64,000 nt of DNA, taken from positions 62,001-126,000 of the forward strand of contig SJRY01000003.1 of NCBI GenBank assembly GCA_011319805.1. Direction: 5' to 3'. This document shows, piece by piece, positions 21,701 to 31,779 of the stretch (position 1 is its first letter; the number at the start of each line of letters is the position of its first letter). Both the position numbers and the translations under genes were made by a program. Origin of the DNA: Macrocybe gigantea (lineage: Eukaryota; Basidiomycota; Agaricomycetes; Agaricales; Callistosporiaceae). Below the pieces are notes generated by a model that saw only the letters and a program-made list of their open reading frames with translations, was not told the origin of the DNA and did no database searches.

Positions 21701-23900
21701 TTACTGTGCCCCAACAGAGGCAAAGAATTTCCCAGGAATGAACCAGTGCCTGGGCGAGCGAACGTGTGAGACCCGGCGGTCTTGCGCAGGAAGTTGAATC
21801 GTGACCGGCGGCGGCGACTGGTGGCCTTCCAGCGGGGGCGCGCCAGCCCAGGCAGGCGCAACACATGCCGCAGCAGGCGCCTGATCGCCCAAATGGGACG
21901 AAGACGGCTCAGAAGCGTGCCGGCCGTGCGACGGCCCATTCGATGAAGCCGGAGGAGATGTCGGTGGCGGTGAACGAGGGAAGAACTTGATGGGATTGAA
22001 GATGCAAACCGCTTTGGATTTGCCAATGTCATGAGATGATTTTTTGGCAGGGTTAGCGAGTACTGTAGTAGGCCTTGGTGGAGAGAGAAGGTCGGTCATC
22101 ATAGCATAAAAAGATGATGAACGCTGACTTGTTTCGTACTGAGGGTGACACTGCACCTGCATGCGGTGGTACTCGGACCAGACTGCTTCCGGCGATGGCG
22201 TAGTCGACCTTGCGAACGACATAGCGCTAGTCTCGATCGAGCTAGTGCTAGAGTAGATGGAGGGGGAGGATATCTGAGTTGGAGAGGATGTCCAGATTGA
22301 GGGAGACGCCATCTTGTCGTCGAACGATATGGGGCTAGCATGCGAGACTTGGAACGGAAGGGAGTCTTTAGAATGAGAGGGGGCAGTAGCAAGGAAGAAT
22401 GACGAAGAATAGGGATCGTATTCGACAGCCGTCTGCATCATGGATGTTCGCGTGGAGTACGACGAGTCCATGCTGGCATTGGCGTTGTAATATAGAGGCG
22501 CCGCGAAGTCGGTATCAATTGCCAGCACTTTTCGCGGCGGGGCTCTCGCCTTGGCGCAGAAGATGGTGTCGAGGCTGTTGGGGGTCACAGGCAGAGACGA
22601 GGAGCCCGTGGAGCTTGGGGAGACCGGCGTCAGAGTCCCATCAAAGCGATTGTGGTGGTGAGTCGTAGCCGCATCGCCACCCGACGCCAGCGACGAAAGG
22701 GACTCGATGTCCCAAGTCGCTCCCTGGGAAGAGTAGTTTGTCCACGCGGCACCGTACGACGAGTCATCGCCGCACGAGTTGTTCGCGAAGATGATGTCCG
22801 AGCTGGAGTCCTTGCTCCAACGCGAGACGAGGGCATCGGATTTGGTGGGGTAGGACGAGTCCTCCTTGGTGTCACTGGAAGAGTCGCTGTCGATGTCCAT
22901 GCCAGATTCCCATGGACAGCGCGCCATGCTGCCTTCGAAAATGACGCCGTCTGAATAAAAGGTGTGCACGTCCTCGATCGCGTGGCGAAGTTCCTGCAAC
23001 GTCATGCGCTGTCTCCAGTCAACTTCCAGCATTCGTACCAGAACGTCGTTGAGCTCGGCTGAGATCGGTAGGACGGTGGGAAGGAAACCTTGCGGGTCCC
23101 GCAGATAAGCTTGGAAAGTGTGGTCGTCTGGAGTCGCAGACTTCCAGGGGTTGCGACCTGTAGCTAGGTTGAGAAGAATGATTCCCAACGACCAGATGTC
23201 GTTGAACATGGGAGAATAGTTCCCAGTCGGGGCAAACTCTCCGCCTTGGCACTCTGTAACAAAATGTCAGACTTGAAAATAACATAGGTAGCCAGCTAAA
23301 ATGTGACCCACCAGGGCTCATATGGTAGACGCTTCCTGTGCGGAATTCTTCGCTCAATTTATCCGAGGTAGCGAGACCGAAATCCGTGATGGCGACACGG
23401 AGTCCATCATCAAAACAGAGAATATTCTCTGGTTTTAAATCACGGTGGTAGATGCCCAAGCGATGGCAGTATTCCACTGCGTCGAGGAGCTGTAGGAAGA
23501 CATGCTTGATCAGTGCGTCATCTCCCAAGTAGCGGCAGCTATGAAGGATTTGAGTGAAGAGATCGTGGTCGGGAGCGTAGTCCATGACGATGTAGGTGCG
23601 GTGGTTCTCTTCGACGACTCGGTGGAGGGTTACAACATTGGGATGCACCGAGGCAAGCTGATGAAGAGCAATTTCTCGGATATGCACTTGACGCTGACGT
23701 GGCGTCTGGTTGGGTGATGACACGAGACACTTCACGGCATAGGATCGACGGCTGGGCGAGCGAACGTCGACGGCGCGATAGACCACGCCGTAACCGCCGA
23801 CACCAAGAACTTCAACGAGTTCGAGTGAGTCGCCGTCAATAAAAGTGCCAACTGAAGGATGAGTTGCGGAAAATACAGCAGCTGGGGTCTTGGAAGACAT
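21701..23900 (-). CDS. Ser/Thr protein kinase, Ran1/Ksp1/Vhs1 type
   Basis: A cytosolic or nuclear kinase phosphorylating Ser/Thr; the fungal Ran1/Pat1-Ksp1-Vhs1/Sks1 group acts in nutrient, meiosis and filamentation signalling. Two exons (23900-23312, 23253-21701) give 713 aa in phase. The N-terminal kinase domain has the Gly loop GVGGYG at 33-38, VAVK-type Lys57, YHRDLKPENI with catalytic Asp154, DFG at 173-175, and an activation segment ending GSVYHMSPE, the form typical of this group. A Ser/Thr/Pro-rich tail of about 400 residues, probably disordered and phosphorylated, runs to the C-terminus. All catalytic residues are present. Subfamily placement rests on the APE-region variant and domain order, so it is less certain than kinase identity. 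Confidence 0.9.
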
Positions 23901-25447
23901 TGTAGCTGTATGCCTGGATGGTTGAGAAGAATGGTCAGAGCGACCTAGGGATAGTTAGCACTCAGTGCGAACTGGAGAAAAAGAAGCTCGAAGTAAGGAA
24001 GATTGACAAAAGATCACGAGCGTTTTAAAGTCGAGAGCGTTTTCGCCAAACGCTCAAGAACGTGACTGACACCCCTTTAGTGCGTGTTCGACATGAGGTG
24101 TCAAAACAAATATACTCACAAGGCTCCGGACACGCGATGATAGCGTAGCGTTCCGAAAGGACCAGGGTTATACTTTTCGGGGGCCAATCGCTGAGGATGC
24201 GAACTAGGTGGTTTCATTATGGCTTGAGATACGAGGCATATATACGCAGGTCGGGGAGGGTGGATTGCTGCAATCAGTGTGCTCCGAGAAAAATCAAGGT
24301 CATGTGGAGCTTCGTTGATGGTACCGAATGGAAATGTCGAAATGAATGTGAATCAGGGTTCAACTAGCATACTGATCCCAATGTACGAGTTGGTGACGCA
24401 TGTCCAGAAGCAAGAGATCGAAGCGGTGAGGAATGCGCAATGGTGCTTCCATTAGCGAATCAATCTCTTGACACAGTTCAAGATACGTGAGGAAGCCAAC
24501 GCTCATTTCACCACGGCACATGAGATGTCGGAGCCTGATGTGGGCGGGAAGGCGAATGTTCCGACACATTGAGGGTATCAAGCGGGAATGGCAGCGACAA
24601 TGCAGTTGGAACTGTGAGGTTTAGAGTAAGACAAGACACCCGGTGACCACATGTCGCTTGAACCTTGGCGCAAAGAACAAGAAAGCACAACTGATCAGGG
24701 ACCGTTCTGGGTGTGGCTTCGGGATGCTTTACAATTTGGGGAGGGACTGAATGGAGATAGAGGAACCTGCTGTTGGATCCGTTCTGATTTCATTTGGCTA
24801 TTTTCTATTGACAGTTTGCCGAAGATTCACCAGCAAGTTCGGGGAGCTAAGACTTGGCTTTCACCATAGCAAGACGATTCATGGCCTGCGTACGCGAGTG
24901 CTGATGTCGTTCCTTCATTGGTGTCGAAATGTATCTGCTCTTGCTGAGGACCCCACCATGTCGACACCATAGCCCGCGATAAGGGTATTTGTCACTGCGG
25001 AAATGCAGGCAAGACGTACAGCCACGAAAACGCCTAACACACGTGTTTGATGGCATGGAGTTTGATAGATATATAGCGTGGCCTGACATTGTCCAGAGTC
25101 CGGGCCACATCTTTCGCCACCAGGACGGTGTACAACGGGATACAAAGAGGGTGATGGCGGAATGAGGGCAGGTGGCTGAAGGCGCGAGGCACGCCGGCAC
25201 GTGGTCAGACGCGTTGTTGTATGTTTGCTATGCGAAGTCACGTGGTTGACAGAATTTAAGGTTCTGTGCATGCGGTCGCTTAACTCTGCTTGGACTCATC
25301 TCGTCTCGACTGGCCATCGCGGCTTCCATTTTCCATATCTTCCAACTGTATCTCAGTAAAATCATTATAGTCCTCATCCACTACTGTTCTTCCCCTGGAA
25401 TACACCGAACCGCCGACTTGGTTTACCCTGACGTCCTCAAGTCCCCG
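23901..25447. other. Intergenic between divergent kinase and KEN-box genes
   Basis: About 1.5 kb, presumably holding both promoters. Short frames (reverse 24360-24581 and 24847-25271) show no family signal and I see no convincing splice structure. CT-rich sequence just before 25400 is the usual look of a fungal promoter/5' UTR. Confidence 0.5.
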
Positions 25448-26364
25448 ATGTCATCTCGTACATTCACCGTCTTCCAGGATGAACCTTCCACACAGACTAG
25501 TAATCTCAAGGCATCGAACGGCGCAGTCGTGATCGCTTTGGGCTCAAAAAATTCAAAAATCGAAAATGCCACCGCCCTTGCACCAGACAAGGAAAACGTA
25601 GACCCAACCACCGGCCAGCGCGCCGGTTCATCCGTCAACACCAAGAAGCGCAAGACGTCGGTCCTCGTGGTGAAAGCTCCAGCACCTCTCAGTATCAAAT
25701 CTACCAAGGAGTCCAAGGATGCACAGCCTGAACCGAAGAAGCGCAAGGCATCTTCCTCTTCTTCTGATGCCACCGCTTCAAAATCTTCCAGGAAGGGCAA
25801 GGCTGCCGCAAAGAAGGAAGGCAAAGTGATGTCGTCTAGCTCGCGCAAGGTAGCAAAGAAGCCATCGCGCAGGCCCCCCCTCTACCCAGAGTGGATGAGG
25901 AGCTACCGACAGATGGGGAACGGGATCGTGCAACCCAGGCCAGCATCGACTCCAAATGCTACGATCTCACCGTGAAGCCCCTGGCAGACGTCTCGGGGGC
26001 ATATGAACAAGGCCTGGTCCACGAGCTGGCCGCCTCTGATGAAGACAACAATGAAAAGATTAAGTTCCGCACTGTGAAGGTCTGTGCACCTCGGTTCAGC
26101 CCAGTCATTCATCCGCTGACACTTGTTCGTCAGGAGTCATCCCTTGAGCCTGAATTACGGGACTTCCTTCAAGCACCTCTGTCCTCGCCCTTGCGCTCGA
26201 CGACTACAAGCGTATCTGACACGTCAAAGGTCACCTATCCATTCTCCACCCCCGAGCGACAGAAGATCTACGCCGCATTCACGTTCACGTCTCCATCGCC
26301 TTCCAGCGAACGTTTCAACAAAGCAAAGCGGGCGAACAGCGTCCCGCCTCTTCATTTTGTATAA
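25448..26364 (+). CDS. KEN-box-containing basic nuclear protein, unassigned (apparent frameshift)
   Basis: Not a family I recognise. The start is ATG 25448 (MSSRTFTVFQDEPSTQT). Visible are a KEN box at residues 48-50 in PDKENVDP, a recognised APC/C degron context, then a Lys/Arg/Ser-rich tract with several nuclear-localisation-like clusters (KKRKTS, EPKKRKASSSS, SRKGKAAAKK). After 25880 the reading continues in another frame with DLTVKPLADVSGAYEQ and a Ser/Thr/Pro-rich C-terminus ending at 26364. The switch falls in a run of seven C (25874-25880); eight would keep one frame, so this may be a sequencing slip or a real mutation. A 54-nt segment (26081-26134) has GT...AG ends and is open, so it may be an optional intron. 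A cell-cycle-degraded nuclear regulator is inferred. Confidence 0.65.
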
Positions 26365-27769
26365 TCTATAATCGTCCTCATCATGGTTCTGATGCCTTCA
26401 TGCCCGGATTCATCCTGACGATGACGGCGTTGTACGAGCACTTCGACGCAATAGGTCCATCCTATTCACCTGTCACATTGCCTCGTTCCAAGCAATCCGA
26501 TCTCTTCCAGCACTACATTCGAACGGTTCAATTGCATCATTTTCCCATCATCTTTCTCGCTTATTTGCTCCATCTATTACTTATTTCTATTTCATTATTG
26601 TACATATTGCCTTCTTAGTACATATCTTTTCTCTCCCGTTCACTTCCCTTCCTCATATCTCAATCTTGTTTTCCTACGGCTCTTTCTATACTGCATCAAT
26701 TGCAATATTGCTCTGCACTTTTACAACTCTAGGCGTACTTCTTAATTTCGCTTGACTTTCATGCGTTACCTATCTGTTTAGATGACTCCTTCGATATCAG
26801 TTAGGCTAGCAGTTGATCCCGCTTTCCTGGACCATCTCACAGTGAAAAGGAAGGCTCATTCCTTGCAAAATCTTGTGCCTTATCAGCCTTGCGCCATGAC
26901 CACAATCATGTTTAATACCAGTCGAGTTGAACCGTGCATTTTTCAGTGGTTTGGTCATAGCGACTTAATGAACCACAAAGACTCGAATGGCTTCTTGGTC
27001 CTGTACCATTGGATCCGTTCAAGCGCTGTTTGGACTCCTCAAGGGTGCCTTTAAATGCCTTGTTGCATCCAGCAATTCAAGATACGGGCTGGGGTTGGAC
27101 ACCTTGGACTTAATGGCCCCGTCCCTTTGAACCCTCGACCCTTAGGCCATCGATTAGGGCGCCGCGACTGGGATCAGATGCACACTCTATGCCATGCCGG
27201 GTCTTCTGCTTGGGTCGCTCTGAGGGTCTGCGCGTTCTAGGCTTTTTGCACGAGTCTAGATGATGGCATGCTGTGATCGCCTGCGTTTCTTCATCTTAAT
27301 AATCTGCCGTGCGAGGTGCTGCCAGTCGCAATAATTTTGGAATACAAGAAAAAAATTCTCCTGGTGAGATTTCACCAGTATTGCCGCCGGAGGTGTTCTT
27401 GCGATACGGCGCGTATAGCTGAGATGTACTGTAGATGAAAGCCTTCTCTTGACAGGAAGATGGAGCTACAGACCCATTCACCTAGATCACATCTTTCCCG
27501 GAACTGGGAACAAACATTTGTGCTTCTGCGGGAAACGGAACGACAGGGTGTTCTCTGGTTCGTTCCTTTGCATATCACAGGTTCCTTTTTTGGTAGACAG
27601 TTGCAAGCGGCCTCCGCCTTTGAGTCGGTTTTCTTCTCCCCATCGCTTCTGACCGTGACAACATCGTTGGCCTGTGATAAGGTATATTTTCAACCTCAAA
27701 TAAAATAAGGAAGAGCAATCACGAAAGGGAATGGGAGCGAAGAAAGAAGAAGACACGATTTCCAGAACC
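26365..27769. other. Intergenic between convergent genes, no gene recognised
   Basis: About 1.4 kb between the KEN-box gene and the COG6 stop. It is T-rich and C-rich at 26500-26780. Open frames are short and not protein-like. It likely contains two 3' UTRs. Confidence 0.5.
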
Positions 27770-30563
27770 CTACCCGTCCGCCTCTTCCTCCTTCAGGCCA
27801 AAGATCTGCTGCAGCAGATGCACTTGTCCAAACGGCCTTTCACCGCCGAGCAGCGTCGACGCCGCCTCGTATCTGTTCTCCGGCCGACGCACCTCGTCGC
27901 AGATCGTTTTGTAAGCGCGCGCCATGCGCTCCAGCGCAGCCTGGTGGATGGTCATGTGCAGCCGCTGCACCGTCAGCTGCGCAAGCCGGTGAGACTGCAC
28001 GACCTCGAGGCTGGAGAGCCAGCGCGAGAAGCCGCGCAAGGCGGCTTGCAGCTCGGCGGGCTGCATTGTGGGCACGCGGGAGAGGGGTTCCTGTATGCGT
28101 TTGCATTTGAGGTTTGCGTTAGCGCACGCGGGACAGTAGGGTAAGAACGCCAAGCCGCGAGTATAGCGGATGGTGAAGGACCCACGGTTCTGTCTTGTGT
28201 TTGCATGCCTCAGCGATACCGTAGATGCCCGCATCTTTCATTATATTCGTATACTGCGGAGAGCAGAAGATGTAGACCTTAAGGGTTAAAGTCGGAAAAA
28301 GAACTTCTCACATGTTCCTCCGTCAAAAGTGCGATGCGGTTGTTGATCAGATCTTGGATCGTCGAGTTCTTTCTTTGTGCAAACGAAAATGGGTCCAACA
28401 CGCCCTAGGGACATTCAGCAATGGCAGACGTAAAAAAATGTGCCACACAAACCTGCAAGGAGGTCAAGCAGTTCAGGATATACACTACGTGATCCCATCG
28501 TGGTCTCAATTTCCTCTTTTCCTCAGCCGTGACGATGCACATCTCTATCGCTGGATCCACCATGATATCCAGGATTTTCTGAAAGTTTGAAATCTGTTCC
28601 TCTTCATCCTCATCGCCGACCAGAGAAGATTGGTACACTATCATGATATCTCGGAGTATCTGAGCATGGTCGAGGATGACAAGACTCGGGTTGAGGGACG
28701 AGTCGGCCATATCCTACGTGTTGTCATTATTTTGTCGTGCCTAAATCAGGAGATGAATGACACTTACTAGAGGAGTCCGCAACAATGCCCGCCCTTGCGC
28801 TTCAATTGAGTTATAGAACACGGTGTATGAAAGATCCGTGACCCTAAAACGCGTTTGAGGCTCTTATACGGATGCCCATGGGAAAAAGCTATTGCTTACT
28901 CTAGAAGCGTCTTCGACAAAAGGGCCTTTCCTCCAATGGTCTGGGTCATAGTTTGCATATAGAACTGCAACAGGTTGGCGATCTTGTATGACACAATGCT
29001 GCTCTCCTGCGATCGAACAGTCTGTTGTACCCGGAGCTAGAAAGCAAAAGCGAAATTGAAACAGCACAGCAGAAATGGCAAGTCAATGGCTACCTTCAAC
29101 GGTATGCACAGTTTCTCAACGCAAGAGTCCATCAGGTCGCTGATCAGCTCCTCATCCTCGCTTTTGTTATTGAAGATGCGTGCGCTCCCCACCATGCGCC
29201 CATCGCCATTGAGGTCGAACAGACTCTCCAAAAACTCCCACTCAGCGGCGATGGCCTGGTGCACCCATGCGAGCATGTCTCCCACATACCGCAGGGGGTC
29301 GTGCGCGTGGAGTTCGATAGGTCTGGGCAGGCCCGAGGGCCCTCCGCGCGTCAGCGCAGTGATGAAAGACGCTTGGAGCGTAGCTTGACGCGTTTCGGCG
29401 AGGGCGCCGAGAGCCTCGCTTATCGATGCGAAGGAGAAAAGAGATCAGCCGAGGTTCTGACGGTGAGATCTGGGGCACATACGCACGTCAGCAGTTCTGG
29501 GCGTTTTCGCAGCCGCTTGACGGCTTCGCGCATCGTTGGCCGGACTTCAATGTGCATGTCGCGGCAGGATTGACGGAACTCGTGTGTACACCACCGCAGG
29601 ATCTTCTCATAGCCCTGCTCAAGATATGAGGAGGTCGACGACATTATTTCCAGGCTGGGGTGCACATTAGCGAAGTAGCATGCTTCCTTGTGCAACGGTA
29701 CGTACCCGGCAGTCGTGGGCCCATCCTCGCCGGCCATCAGCAGCCTACAATCGTCCCGAATTCTCTCGGTCTTATCCATCGCGTCAAAGAGTCTTTGACC
29801 AACAGGCACATCTCTGGAACTGATCGCTTCCGCTTCTTCCTCATTCAAAGTGAACCGCGCTAAGAAAGCTTTTACGATGGCTTTCTTGTCTTCTATATTC
29901 TGCCTAATTCGCGTTTCAACAAACAGTGAAGGCGGCGCATTCACAATTGTGAGCACGAACCTTTCCTCTCTGAGATGACCAGCACGTTCAAGCAGCGTTC
30001 TGCTGGCGCCGGTAGTTAGTTTCAGCTGATTCTCCGCCTCATCGCAGCTCTTGCGCATGGCATCGACGTGTGTTTGCAATTCCTCTAATTTCTGCATATG
30101 ATAGATACATGAATATCCGCGACTCGCAAGCAAAACGACACGCTAGACACACATAATCCACTTTTGCGAGCGCACTCAGAAACAAACGACTTCCTTCCGC
30201 GAGCCTGTCCTCCATGTCCTGACGAAGATGTTTTCTAGCTCGAGCGGCAGCTTCGCCAGATATCGCGTCTGGGCCGAGGACGTCGACTGCACGCTGTTCT
30301 CCAATTCTACCCTCACTCCAAAGCGATGCTGCGTCATCCCCCTTGCTTCGATGCTCCCTCGACTTGGCCGTCGGTGATGCGGTAACATAGAGATCGGATA
30401 ATGTCTCCAGTGCCTCCCTGGTTGCCTCATCCTGGTAACTGTTGCTCAGGATTTTGTAAAGCCTGACAGATAGAGGATTTTTGGATGACCATTGGCCTTT
30501 CCTATCAGCAGACAGTGAGCTGGAAGAGGGAGTTGGTGATCGCGACTGTGATTCTGTAGCCAT
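27770..30563 (-). CDS. COG6: Conserved oligomeric Golgi complex subunit 6
   Basis: COG6 belongs to lobe B of the COG tethering complex, which captures retrograde vesicles at the Golgi. Nine exons (30563-30153, 30091-29487, 29418-29094, 29036-28900, 28843-28768, 28713-28453, 28404-28312, 28253-28182, 28090-27770) sum to 2301 nt, or 766 aa, in the family range. The N-terminal part is helical coiled coil (KLEELQTHVDAMRKSCDEAE), followed by LRWCTHEFRQSC, YVGDMLAWVHQAIAAEWEF, LEVTDLSYTVFYNSIEAQG, and the conserved end YEAASTLLGGERPFGQVHLL. All introns are GT-AG and 50-70 nt except the last donor (TGG|GTCCTT), which is weak and the least certain join. The start ATG follows in-frame noncoding-looking sequence and leads into a Ser-rich N-terminus. 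Confidence 0.92.
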
Positions 30564-30854
30564 ACAACAATGAATGGAGTGACGATCAAGTTCACTTCCC
30601 AAAAGAAAGTCAACAACACCAAATATATATAAGTAGGGTGAATACACTTTCTGATACAAAAATCCTCTGGCGTTGACAACATCGCATACTCTCAACACCG
30701 GCTTTCTGCATCGTCACCCACAAACCGCCCTGTTATTAGAAGGAGCGTCACATTGGGTTAAGTACTCGAATTGCACGAAACTTTACTTTCAGCGACTGAC
30801 GGGGTTATTTTACTGAGTCATTTGGGCTGGATTACATGGGAACGGGTGGTTTCA
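30564..30854. other. COG6 promoter region
   Basis: About 290 bp between the COG6 start and the stop of the upstream F-box-like gene, both on the reverse strand. A TATATATAAG-like string lies at about 30623-30632. No gene. Confidence 0.5.
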
Positions 30855-31779
30855 TTAAACATAAGAAAGAACATATATACCATCCTCCAGGTCCACTATA
30901 AGGATTCCAAGGCAGTCATCGAGGAAGACCTTTCGGAATCGTTCCTGCAGAATTTTGCTAGACACGACCACCTGAACCTCGGAAGGGATTTTCAGATGAT
31001 GGACAGAGGGATGCAAGGGTGTCGAAGAATGAAAAATCAAAAGTGGGAAGCATTCAGACCCATGATCGGGGCAAGCGACGTTATGCAACAAGGCATGTTT
31101 ACCAGATGCACTAGGTACCACCTGACCACGTTGCTTGTAATCGATGTATGCGATGTGGTTATAGTAGTCGAGAGTGACCTGCTGAGGTTCTGGAGTATAA
31201 GGATAGTCGCATTCGAAGTACGCCGTAGACGGAATCAAAATCGGGTGCGAGAAATTTGGATAGCCGTGGACAAGCTCCAGTGGCCGGAAAAAGAAGTGAT
31301 CGACGCGGCTGGCAAGGATCATCTCCGTTGGTCGAAGCCACTGCTCTACTGAATAGACAATGCCCTCGGGAAACCGGGGATGGCATTGGACTGCGGTGCC
31401 ATACACATCTTCTGTTAAATTCGTTTCCAGCGGAAACACCGAAACCTGGTGCGTTGGTGACACCACACAGACTATTGGTACTGGTGTCTTCAGGATGAGG
31501 TATAGAACGTCTTCATGTGGAAAACAGTTTTGAATGATGCAGGTTGGAGCCTGAAAGGCATGAGAGTGAGCCAGGATGAGCGTCAAACACGACATACTTC
31601 GGGAATGGGCACAGGGATTTCTTGTTCAAGAAGCACGACAGGCGGGTGATCTTCAAAATTCACAATAGTGGCTAGCAAAATTGGCGATACAGGTCCCATG
31701 CGACTTCCGACGATAATTGCATTGTCCTTTGTGACATATGCTGCAATATTGACATAATCCACAGGACTCTTGATCGGTA

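Noticed and set aside
24360..25271. Reverse-strand gene between the kinase and KEN-box genes
   Set aside because: Short frames only; no recognisable domain and no consistent GT-AG joins.
30771..31352. Forward open frame of 193 codons
   Set aside because: It is the antisense shadow of the final exon of F-box-like gene A, whose reverse-strand translation aligns with its paralogue.
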